Origin: Stachybotrys elegans
Taxonomy: Eukaryota > Ascomycota > Sordariomycetes > Hypocreales > Stachybotryaceae
DNA length: 64,000 nt
NCBI GenBank assembly: GCA_020746835.1
Contig: JAGPNK010000004.1
Location: 248,001 to 312,000 of the forward strand
Direction: 5' to 3'
In this document: piece after piece, positions 45,476-54,337 of the stretch
Layout: each line of letters begins with the position of its first letter
How positions within the stretch are numbered: the stretch's first letter is position 1
Notes under the pieces: model-generated
Databases searched by the model: none
Told to the model about the DNA's origin: nothing
What the model saw: only the letters and a program-made list of their open reading frames with translations
Position numbers and translations under genes: made by a program

Positions 45476-46636
45476 TCAGAGGGTGATATCTATTCCTCGC
45501 TCATGTTTTATTTTACCCAGGACAAGTCGAATCTGAGACAGACAGGCCGCCTGGTCCTGGCTAATTACAGTATAAGCATGCATGCTTAGACCGATGCTGA
45601 CCGACTCAAGTGCCTCTAATCCTTTCAGGCTTCCCTGGATGCATCGCAGGTGGTGCACTGCAGTGTATAGGATGAGCTCAAGTCGAAGTTGAGGGGATGG
45701 GGCAAGTTTGACCCCGGCAATGGAGAACAATGGCAGCTCCGTTGTCGATCCCGGCGCCACATGGTCGCTGTCACCCGACTCAATACCTGCCTGCGGGAGA
45801 CAGCTGTATATGGACGAGTATAGCAAGTAGTGCATCTCGGTGAGCCGCATAGAGAGCGAAGAAAGTTGTAAGAAGACGGCTGTGTCGACGGGTGATGGCT
45901 GCTGCAAATCCTTGGCCGTGCGAGCAGCTCTTGCGGGCAATTCGACGAGCTCGAGAAACTCCAAGGAGCTCTGCAGCACATGGGCGGCCTCGAGTTCCAG
46001 TTGAAATGGGCCCGTACGCCCATCAAAGCTCATCATTCGGGCTATCTTGACTTGGAAGTATGCCACGTTGTGCGTGTAATTGCCGTCGGCCCAACTAACT
46101 CTCCGTTTCTTTGTTGCCGGTGTCTCAGCCCCGCTTTCGCTGCCCCCGAGGCTTCCCCGAGGAAGTCGTCGAGTGCTGGGAGTAGTGCTTGGCGTCAGGC
46201 TCGGGGTTGAGTCCTCAGACGCAGTCGTAGTCGAAGACCAGCCGGGTGGTCCATGAGGCCTTGCCATATCCAAACAGAGACCAGTAATGCCTAGATCGCC
46301 ATGCCCAATACTCTGCTGTGCCCAATGCCCCGGATGATCATTGATAACGCTGAAAGGGTTTTCATTGGAGCTGTAACTCGTAAATGTGGCTGGATCCCAG
46401 TCGGCGTCATAGTCAACGGGACAAGTGCCAGATTCCAAGAGAGTCGCCGCGTCCGAAATAAGCCGTACTGTCCCCGCGCGGGACTTAGTAACAGGTCTCC
46501 CGGGTTTACCTGGCTCACTGTAATGGCAATTGACATTGGCAGCTCGGCAACGCTGGCACTGCTGACCCGAGCCTTCTGTCCTGCACTGCATCTTCATTCT
46601 GTGACATCGGTCACATGCCGCTCGTTTCCCACTCAT
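45476..46636 (-). CDS. Zn2Cys6 transcription factor, AflR-like
   Basis: Nuclear regulator of 386 residues, single exon from ATG 46636. The N-terminal cluster is C-x2-C-x6-C-x8-C-x2-C-x6-C starting at CDRCHRMKMQC, followed by a GKPGRP basic linker. A serine/threonine-rich middle (about 110-190) precedes a helical C-terminal half with QLSSLSMRLTEMHYLLYS and LELILYTAVHHLRC, as in the AflR/Fungal_trans_2-like group. The open frame extends upstream to 46732 but without an ATG, so the zinc cluster sits within 12 residues of the start, as is common. It lies between an exporter and an acyltransferase in a likely biosynthetic cluster, for which it is the probable activator. Confidence 0.9.
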   Translation of the reverse strand: MSGKRAACDRCHRMKMQCRTEGSGQQCQRCRAANVNCHYSEPGKPGRPVTKSRAGTVRLISDAATLLESGTCPVDYDADWDPATFTSYSSNENPFSVINDHPGHWAQQSIGHGDLGITGLCLDMARPHGPPGWSSTTTASEDSTPSLTPSTTPSTRRLPRGSLGGSESGAETPATKKRRVSWADGNYTHNVAYFQVKIARMMSFDGRTGPFQLELEAAHVLQSSLEFLELVELPARAARTAKDLQQPSPVDTAVFLQLSSLSMRLTEMHYLLYSSIYSCLPQAGIESGDSDHVAPGSTTELPLFSIAGVKLAPSPQLRLELILYTAVHHLRCIQGSLKGLEALESVSIGLSMHAYTVISQDQAACLSQIRLVLGKIKHERGIDITL

Positions 46637-48019
46637 GCCGTGATTGGTGCTGCTCTGGGGGTTGATGGTAGGCTGTGCCGTATTGAAGGGTTGTGTCGCA
46701 TCAAATGTTGGTGCGAAGACTGGAACTTCCACTATGAGAAAAGACAGATTCGTCTGAACAGAAAAGCATGGGTGCCTTCAACACAATGTAACGCACGGGG
46801 GATGGCTGGGTAACATTTACAGCATTCGTGAGAGCGGCTACCGTGAGCCACAGTCATTGGCGACCTGCTTGCAGCTTTGACTCCCCTGCCCGGCAACACC
46901 AGACCGCCCAACCAATAGATGCTTTTCCTGCGATGAATCGGGATAGCACAAAGAGTCCCACACGGTGTACTGACCATGATAGGCTCGCAGGAACATTCGA
47001 GCGCACAGTGAGTGTTATAAGTGGAGAAACATGGCCAAGGAACTGGTCTAGGTGCTGGCTGATGGCCACAGAGCCCAAACATCTGTGCGTATGGCGTATT
47101 GGGGGCCGGACAAGGACTCTCTCCGCACAGCAGATAATGACATGCTCTGATTGTTGTCGCCACTGCGACAAGGGCACCGGAGTACTCTTGCCGGCACAGC
47201 CGGACGGATATGCTAGGTAGTTGGCTTGTTCTTTACATCTATCCGTGCTGGCACGGACAATGCACAAGCAGCCTTGTTACTGCAAGGATTGAGAAAGGAT
47301 CCCGCCTCGCGGGTAAGCGGCTTCCTAAGCCCGGGCTGTGATAACGGAGTCATGATACGATTGATGCACTAAGCATGTGGGATTGCCCCTGTCGGTGCCT
47401 TCGGCGAGCTCGGCAGACGCTTCTACCTCGAGTATCAGGAAGGGATACGTGGCTCCTCCTTGCGGTGAATCTCCTGTATCAAGACTCCGCACGCCTGCAT
47501 CTTGTTATCTACCTCGTATCAAGGTTTCTACCGAGGTGTCGAATTAGTTACATACAATTTCAGTATGGTAAAATAAAGAAATAAATGAAGGCTTAATTAT
47601 AAGCTATAAACATAGAGCCTATGAACCCCCAGTTATCTAGCGATCTGATAAACAGTCAGTCGATGCATACCATTCAGCGCAGTGATAGCCGCCCTGCTAC
47701 TAATTTTACCAGGACGAGGCATCAATGTACTTGTACCCCATGGATACAAGGTACAAGTGAGATTTGCTCAACAGCCCCCACGGGGAACATGGTCGGAGGA
47801 TTGCGGTTCGTAATGGTTATCCGGGGCCGAGCTCCATCAAACCATGGTTACATGGCCAGCTTAGTGGAGCGCCTCACCTACCCTTCCCATGCTGGTATAA
47901 CTCGTAGAACATGTCTTGCCTTATGACCTGTGAGATGCAAGTCGCAGGCCTTTCCATCTCTCAAGCTCTATCGCCACAACATAGGTTGATTATCCCTCGA
48001 GTTGACCAACCAAAACACC
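46637..48019. promoter_or_regulatory. Bidirectional promoter, regulator and acyltransferase
   Basis: This 1.4-kb gap holds three motifs related to those at 41.8 and 52.2 kb: TGCCCGGCAAC near 46886, TGCCGGCACAGCCGGACGGATATGC at 47189-47213 in pieces, and the palindrome at 47242-47257. A reading frame on the minus strand (46732-47163) is cysteine-rich but has no family resemblance and no splice support. Confidence 0.45.
47242..47257. promoter_or_regulatory. Palindrome TCCGTGC-TG-GCACGGA
   Basis: Seven-base arms are perfect inverted repeats around a 2-bp spacer, and each arm reads as half of a CGG-type Zn2Cys6 site. It lies between two divergent cluster genes. Binding is not shown. Confidence 0.5.
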
Positions 48020-50041
48020 ATGTCTACTACTGCAATAGTGCCTGCCAAGATGGAGCCCATCACTCGATATGTTGCTGAGCTGGGTATACCACATGACCAG
48101 AAAAATACCTTGTTGTCCCTAATAACGACTTTGGTGCTTGCAACTCAAGAGACATCGTCAGAATCAACTATTCTTTCACAATCAGCGCATGACAATGCCA
48201 GCATCCCAGAGCAGGGGTACAAAAAACAGGTTGCTTTCGTGCCAAACAAGCTGCCAAGGTTCCCTCTACCCGATATCAACGCGCTCTGCACTGCCTTCTT
48301 GACAGGGGTCAAGGCATTCGCGACCCCCGAGGAACTTGAGGCTACCATGCGCGCAGTGGAGGAATTCAAACGGCCTGGCAGCCCAGGCCGCCTCCTCTAC
48401 GATCGCGCAGCGGCTCGAGCAAATGATCCCTCGATTGGCAACTGGGCACTGGAGCCACAGCTTCGGCGCGGCTTCTTGGACCGTCGAGTCTCTCTTACTC
48501 CCTGCTCAAGCTTCTGGCTCGGTCACCCATTCAGCAAAAGGCAGCATTCTCAGCCAGAGCGAGCTGCTATCCTGGCGTACACAGCCAATCAGCTTAGATG
48601 GCGAATCGAGGCTGGTCTGGTCGATCCAGTCGTCCTAAACGAGCAGGAGCTTACCAATGCATACTATCCTTGGATCTTCAATGCAGTCCGCATTCCTGGT
48701 GCCGAGACTGACCAGATGCAACAGCACCCCGGCAATGACTATTTTGTGGCATTTTGGAGAGGCCATGCGTTCAAGATAAGCCTCGTGCTCGACCACCGAC
48801 CTGTCACCTGCCGCGAGCTCTACAACGCCCTTGAGCTGGTCTTGAACCATGAAATGGCGGAGCAGCGTTCCTTTGTGACAATATTCACGGCTGACCACCG
48901 CCAGCCTTGGTCAGAGGCACGGGCGCGACTCCAGCAACTGAGCCCTGACAACGCCTCGAGCATCGCGACAATCGAGGCTGCGGCCTTTACTGTGTCTTTG
49001 GACGAAGCCTCGCCCTCCACTCAATCTGAGAGAGGACGCCAGTTCCATTTTGGAGGCGACTCGGATGCGGCCAATCGCTGGCATGACAAGTCCTTGCAGT
49101 TTATAGTGTGTAGGAATGGGTATTCTGCCACGCTGGGCGAGCATACCATGATGGACGCCATGACATTAAACAAGTTGAATGAGGACATTGCCGCAGCCAT
49201 CGAGAAGGGCTTCGAGGCAGGACCGACAAGCCAAGACGCTTCAACTGCAGCGGCGCTGGTACCCATCTATCTTCCCCTCCAACCAGATGCCAAGCTCGAA
49301 GCCCATATTGACATAGTCCGACCCCAATATGCTCGCTTTGTACAAGACGCAGAGCATGTGCACCACCTTTTTGAAGGCTACGGCTCTACATTTCTCCGGG
49401 CGCACAGGATGTCTCCCAACAGTGTTTTCCAGATGATTGTGCAGCTAGCTGCCAAATCACTCTATGGCGAGTCACCACCATGCTTTGAGACAGTCAACCA
49501 GGCCCATTACGATATGGGCCGCGTTGATATCATACAGGTTGTCAACCCCCAAGTTGCCGCCTTCCTTCAAGCAGCGCATGACCCGTCCGTAGGACGATGG
49601 GAGTGCCGGAATCTGCTCATCAACGCCACTCGGGCCCATGTTGCGTCCATAAACAAGGCGCGAAGGAACCTAGGCTGGGAACGTACCCTCACCGCTTTAC
49701 ATGCTCTTCTGGAAAAAGATGACGATGTGCCGTCATTGTTTCGCGATCCTGTCTACAGGCGAGTGAGACCCAGGTTGATGATCAGCAACTGCTTCGACTC
49801 AGGCATGCTAGAGAAGGGCTGTTTGTGGAGAGACAGAGAGGCACTGTGGCTACATTACGAGGTGCATGACGAATGGTACGTAAATCAACGTTAGATGCTC
49901 GCGACATCAGCAATACTGATTGGTTACGTTAGCGCTTTCTTTTCTGTTGCAACAAGGGAAGACGGTCGCGCAACACAGTTCTGCAAACATTTCATGGAGG
50001 CGGCCGAGCTTGTAAGGGCCATCGTGCTCGCCGAGCAATGA
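48020..50041 (+). CDS. Carnitine/choline acyltransferase-family enzyme
   Basis: Transfers an acyl group between CoA and a small alcohol. Exons 48020-49875 and 49933-50041 give 654 residues. The start is the first ATG; the frame upstream has only a TTG. The catalytic His lies in GEHTMMDAMTL at about residue 380, in the family's ExHxxxDG position though with Ala in place of Gly. Other family regions are YYPWIFNAVRIPG, FWRGHAFKI, RAHRMSPNSVFQMIVQLA and the late LMISNCFDSGMLEKG. No peroxisomal or mitochondrial signal is evident (C-terminus LAEQ). Its position between an AflR-like regulator and an O-methyltransferase suggests it acylates a secondary metabolite rather than serving beta-oxidation; this is inference. 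Confidence 0.92.
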
Positions 50042-50478
50042 GCAAGCGTAGGACATGCGGGTCTCGTGGCTTGATTCAGAAAGCCTGGACGCCGAGATGC
50101 AGTTTGATAACGACATGCAGCACCACAGACTCTCATTTAAGTCACCTTAGGAGTTTGCAATAGACCGTTATGTTCGATTTCCAGCGCACAGGCGTGAAAT
50201 AAGTTTGTGAATGATAGTAAGTTGAGTAACTAGCAGTTCTCACGATAGCTACACCTTTGTAGATACCTATCCAATTTTCTGCCTGCGACTCCTGTTCTGT
50301 TCGTAGTCCCAAGAGCCTCTCACTAAACATACAAGTTTATGTTGTTGCATAAATACCGGTAGTCACACACATGGGCAATGGGAAATAAGCGAGTTGTAGC
50401 AACAGTGTTTAAAACTCTAGACAGCAGTAGAGGTAGGTAACGAGACCGGACTTGCTGGATAGTAAGAGGCAAGTTTCC

Positions 50479-51899
50479 TCAGGCATTAAAGATAACTTCA
50501 ATGATCCCAGTAAAAGGTCCAAAATCACCTTTGGTATTGAACCTTTTGCGGCTCACGATGTCGAAGCGTGGGTCGGCCTCCTTGAGTATCTTCAGCCACT
50601 CGCGCTCTTCTCGTTCGCGACCCCTTGCCTTGGCAAGCATCAAAATATCAAAGGCTCTGAGGTAATTCCCGGTTAGAATAATGATAAAGCGAGAGATAAA
50701 TCCTCTAGATTCTCACCTAACAGTTCGTTCATCCAATAGCGTCATTTCTCCAGGTGAGGGTGCAGCGCAGTCAATAATGACAAACTTAGCACCAGGCTTG
50801 AGAGCTAGCACTTGATTCTTGAATATGTTGACGCAGTAGTGATCGGGCCAGTTGTGCAGGCACTGTTTAATGAGATAGACGTCGGCAGAAACAGTCTGAG
50901 GCGTGAAGAAGTTGTAAGGCATGAATGAGACGCGGCCGTTGTCGAGCAAGTCTTTGGGTAGCTTGGTTTCGGCACCTTCCAGCTGGGTGGGAAGGTCTTG
51001 AATGAGGACGCGCAGTTCCGGGTTATGCGTCGCAATGTGAACAGCATCAGCACCATGCGAACCCCCAATGTCAACCACAAGACCTGATTTGACCGAAGAC
51101 CAATCAAAGGCGCCATTCAGGGTCATCCGAGATTCCGTTATGGCTGGACGATTTGAGTAGCTGGCATACGAGTTTTGAGCCATTCCGAACCGACGGGCAT
51201 ACTCTGGGTGTGACTCCATGTAATCATATGCCGACAGCTCTGTGCCATGCGCAATCTGGAAACCAGTGTGGTTGGGCTCTTGTCCTTTCTTGAACTTCTC
51301 GAGAGCTCGAACAACGCAAGAGCTTGACGAATAGGCATCCTCAGCCAACAGCCACAAGCCCTGGCGCAATAATGGCTCCTCTGCCAAGAGTCGTGAGGCC
51401 AAGCTGTGCCCAACGTAGCCCGGCTGCGGTTCGTTGAAGAGTCGGTGGAAGACCATGACATAGCGCAAGATGCGCTGCATATCAGTTTCATGGACGCCAC
51501 ACTGCTGCGCGAGGTCTGCATAAGAGACGGTTTCCCCTACGGGTATCTTTCCCGCAATGTCCCATTTCGAAATAGCTTCCAACGGGGCACCGCTTTCCTA
51601 CTGGATGGTCAGCGCAAGGGAGGACAACCAATGTGCCCATTCTGACAGGCAAAGGAATGGACAGAGTGTACCAGAGGCCTCAAGAAGCTCATGGGACCTT
51701 GAAGGAGATCAGCCAGTTCTATGGAGGCTTCGATGACTTTTATTCGCGAAGCTTCGACATCTTCAGACTTGATCCCAAAGTTCTTGGGGCCATCAATGTC
51801 AAATGATGGTGTTGGGAGATTGTTTTCACCGAGGTACGCGTCGATAGCCCTCGTGTTGTTGATAATGGCTTCCGCCAACTCAACAAGCCTGTTGCCCAT
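50479..51899 (-). CDS. SAM-dependent O-methyltransferase (AflP/OmtA-like)
   Basis: Methylates a phenolic hydroxyl using SAM. Exons 51672-51899, 50717-51597 and 50479-50656 give 428 residues. A helical dimerisation domain with a winged helix (SYADLAQQCGVHETDMQRILRY read near residues 100-120) precedes the Rossmann fold. The SAM motif is VVDIGGSHGADAVHIA near residue 250; the catalytic base is His in QCLHNWPD. The last exon supplies ILMLAKARGREREEREW, the usual C-terminal helix with conserved E and R. Length and layout match fungal secondary-metabolism OMTs. It is convergent with the acyltransferase and divergent from the prenyltransferase, so it shares a promoter with the latter. Confidence 0.94.
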
Positions 51900-52541
51900 T
51901 TTGGTTGTTTTGCCTGTACTTGATTGCCGATGTATTTCTTTTGCACCCAGCATCAAGGAAATAAGTGAATTACAAGGGCCCGACTACCTTGGAATATGTA
52001 TCTTGCGTTCGCCGCTTTCGATATGGCCTATAACCTACTCGCAAGGGATGCTGCATCTACTTTGTCTGTGATATGCCAACGATAACGCCGGAGAAGAGAT
52101 GATTCAGTCCGCAATGCTCCGGGCGACAGGGTAACGTTTACTTTCCTTGTCCACTCTGCTCACACATGCATAGACAGGGTAATCCGCCGGACGTGCATTA
52201 TTCCGCCGGCATACAGAAGGATCCGCCGGCCGGTGGTGTGCTCTTGTATTCCCATGTACAGATACACCCATATCCACATCCCTCAACAGAGGATTCCCCT
52301 CAACCCAAGCTCCACTTCCGCTAATGTCGTCCGTTCCTCATGCAGCCTCAATACAGGGCCGCAGGATGTATTAAGCCGGGTCAAAGAACTCGCGCTCTAC
52401 ACACCAGTTATATAGGCATTCCTGCATTGTTTTGATTTATCTACTTGATCATTAGCAGACCTTCAACTTTGTCCTCCAGCTCCCAGTGCTTCATCATTAC
52501 TTGCACAGGCGTTGTTTTTTTTTTTGTGGACGCAAAAAAAC
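51900..52541. promoter_or_regulatory. Bidirectional promoter, O-methyltransferase and prenyltransferase
   Basis: This 642-bp gap holds three evenly spaced TCCGCCGG elements (listed separately), TATA-like sequence and a T/A run before the prenyltransferase ATG. No gene is visible. Confidence 0.5.
52183..52229 (+). promoter_or_regulatory. Three TCCGCCGG elements at 19-20 bp spacing
   Basis: TCCGCCGG occurs at 52183-52190, 52202-52209 and 52222-52229. The first is followed by ACGTGCAT, the second by CAT. Spacing of about two helical turns puts all copies on one face of DNA. The complement of the second copy with its flank matches the element at 41853-41865. Confidence 0.6.
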
Positions 52542-53928
52542 ATGGATGACCAACTCGATAGCCAGCCTCTGAAGGTGTGGCATTCACTCGTAAATGCGTG
52601 TTTGCCACTTCAAGACGCCAGCTTTGAGTTTTGGTGGCGGCATACGGGATACCAGTTGGCCGTAATGGCTGATGCGGCACAATATTCGATTCAGAGGCAA
52701 TACGAAATACTCCTGTTTCATTACCATTGGATTGTCAGTTCCCTGCCAAGGCCATTCCCATGACAAGCCATTCATCTGACCGTATTGTAGGTCCCTCGGC
52801 TGGGACCTGCCCCGGATGCTGACGGGCGTCCGAAATGGGTGTCGCGCATGGCACAGGATTGTTCCCCGATCGAGTATGCTTGGAAGTGGAACACAGCAAC
52901 ATCAAAACCCCAGATCAGCTACTCGTGGGAAGCACTAAACCCGGGCTCAGAGTCTTGCCAGGACCCTAAGAACCACAGGCTTTCCCTCCAGTACATGAAC
53001 GACGTTCGAAGGGTGGTTCCGCACGCTGATTTTACAGTGTCTCGTTTTTTTCTTGAAGCTATCGAAAACGGGACCCGAAAGCCCTCCAACTTTCTCCACG
53101 CCATTGATCATGGCTCCGAACGGCTGGAACTCAAGTCATACTTGTTAGTCCGGGACGAATCCACCATGAACGAATGGCATGACGCCATCACGAAGCTGGA
53201 TCCAGAAAACCCTGCTCACCACGCTTTGAAAGGCTTCCTGACAGAAAACCCAGAGGGCAGGCTGTTCAGCCCCATGTATGTTGACCTTTGACGTTTGGCA
53301 GGTGCGCACAAACTCATGACTAACATTGGATGTGACTGATAGTGTCCTGGCTTGGGATAACGTGACTCCTAGCAAGTCACGCCTGAAGTGGTACTTCGTA
53401 ACGAGAAACACAAGCTTCAAATCCGTGCGGGAGATCATGACAATGGGTGGTCGACTTGATGTCACAGAGGACAACCTGCAAGACCTCCGTTCTCTCATTA
53501 CAGCCATTCTTGAGCTCCCGGCCGACTATCCTGAAGATCAAAACTTTCCACTCCCGCCACCCGCCGCCAAAACATGGTCAGAACAAGAGAACCAGGCCGA
53601 GACCTTTGCGTATTACTTTGACATTGCCCCACGAAATGGCATTAAGCCCGACGTCAAGATTTACCTCCCTACGCGAAGCTACGGCCCCAACGACCTTGCC
53701 ATCGCGCATCACTTGGTAGACTGGATGAGAGCCAGAGGTCGCGGTGCGTACGGCGACCAATATCTTGCCATGCTGAAAAGAATCTGTGATCATCGCCAGC
53801 TGGAAAATGGCAAAGGGATACACAGCTATATAACTTACCAGTTCGGTAAAAACGGTGTTCCAGATGTCAAGTCATATCTTATTTCCGAGACCTACCATCC
53901 TGCGAGATTCCACAAGACGCAAGAGTAA
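52542..53928 (+). CDS. Aromatic prenyltransferase, DMATS family
   Basis: Soluble ABBA-fold enzyme that moves a dimethylallyl (or longer) group to an indole or other aromatic acceptor. Exons 52542-52733, 52791-53275 and 53343-53928 give 420 residues, normal for the family. The catalytic Glu is in CSPIEYAWKWN. The diphosphate-binding Lys/Arg/Tyr strands are present in order: LELKSYLL, RLKWYFVTR, DVKIYLPTRSYGPND and DVKSYLISETYHP. The two introns (57 and 67 nt) have standard ends. No metal-binding DDxxD is expected or seen. Acceptor choice (tryptophan derivative versus phenol or polyketide) cannot be read from sequence. It is divergent from an O-methyltransferase. Confidence 0.94.
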
Positions 53929-54337
53929 GAGAAGATAGCATCAAGAGATTAATGATTGATTGAGCTTTACTGAAAAGGCCCCTTAATTCATGTCGTGTTA
54001 ATAGAAGCCTGTGTTAAACCATCGAAAATTCTTTCACTTAGCACGCAATAAGTCCTTCGTTAGATTGTCCAAACCCTGAAATGAATTTGGTGTCGCGTTT
54101 CTGGGGCGCGGGTGTGTTAAAATGAAGCCTGCATAACCCCGATGCTCGCAAATGTGATGCCCCCCTGCCAACTGCATTTCTTCTATCCACTCAATGACTA
54201 AGACTCTGGCTTTGGATACGACCTTGAAGCGGGGTACAGGCGACCTCAAGAAGTTTCCCATTTTCTGTAGAGATTCAGAATCGACGCCTGGCTCGTAAAC
54301 AAGTCAATTTGCATCCGCGTTAAGGTGCTCCTCTGCA
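53929..54337. other. Intergenic, 0.4 kb
   Basis: Holds the prenyltransferase 3' end and HET gene promoter. No gene supported; a minus-strand frame at 54034-54261 shows no family features. Confidence 0.5.

Noticed and set aside
46637..46732. Extended N-terminus of the AflR-like factor
   Set aside because: The open frame starts with GTG only; attempted splicing from an upstream ATG shifts the frame into a stop.
46732..47163. Cysteine-rich minus-strand reading frame, possible small secreted protein
   Set aside because: It begins without a signal peptide, has no splice or family support and overlaps a divergent promoter.
24438..53928. Single biosynthetic cluster spanning PKS to prenyltransferase
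   Set aside because: INO1, the CON-13-like gene and the broken GPI-protein gene intervene. The link rests only on a shared short motif, so it is kept as a hypothesis rather than an annotation.
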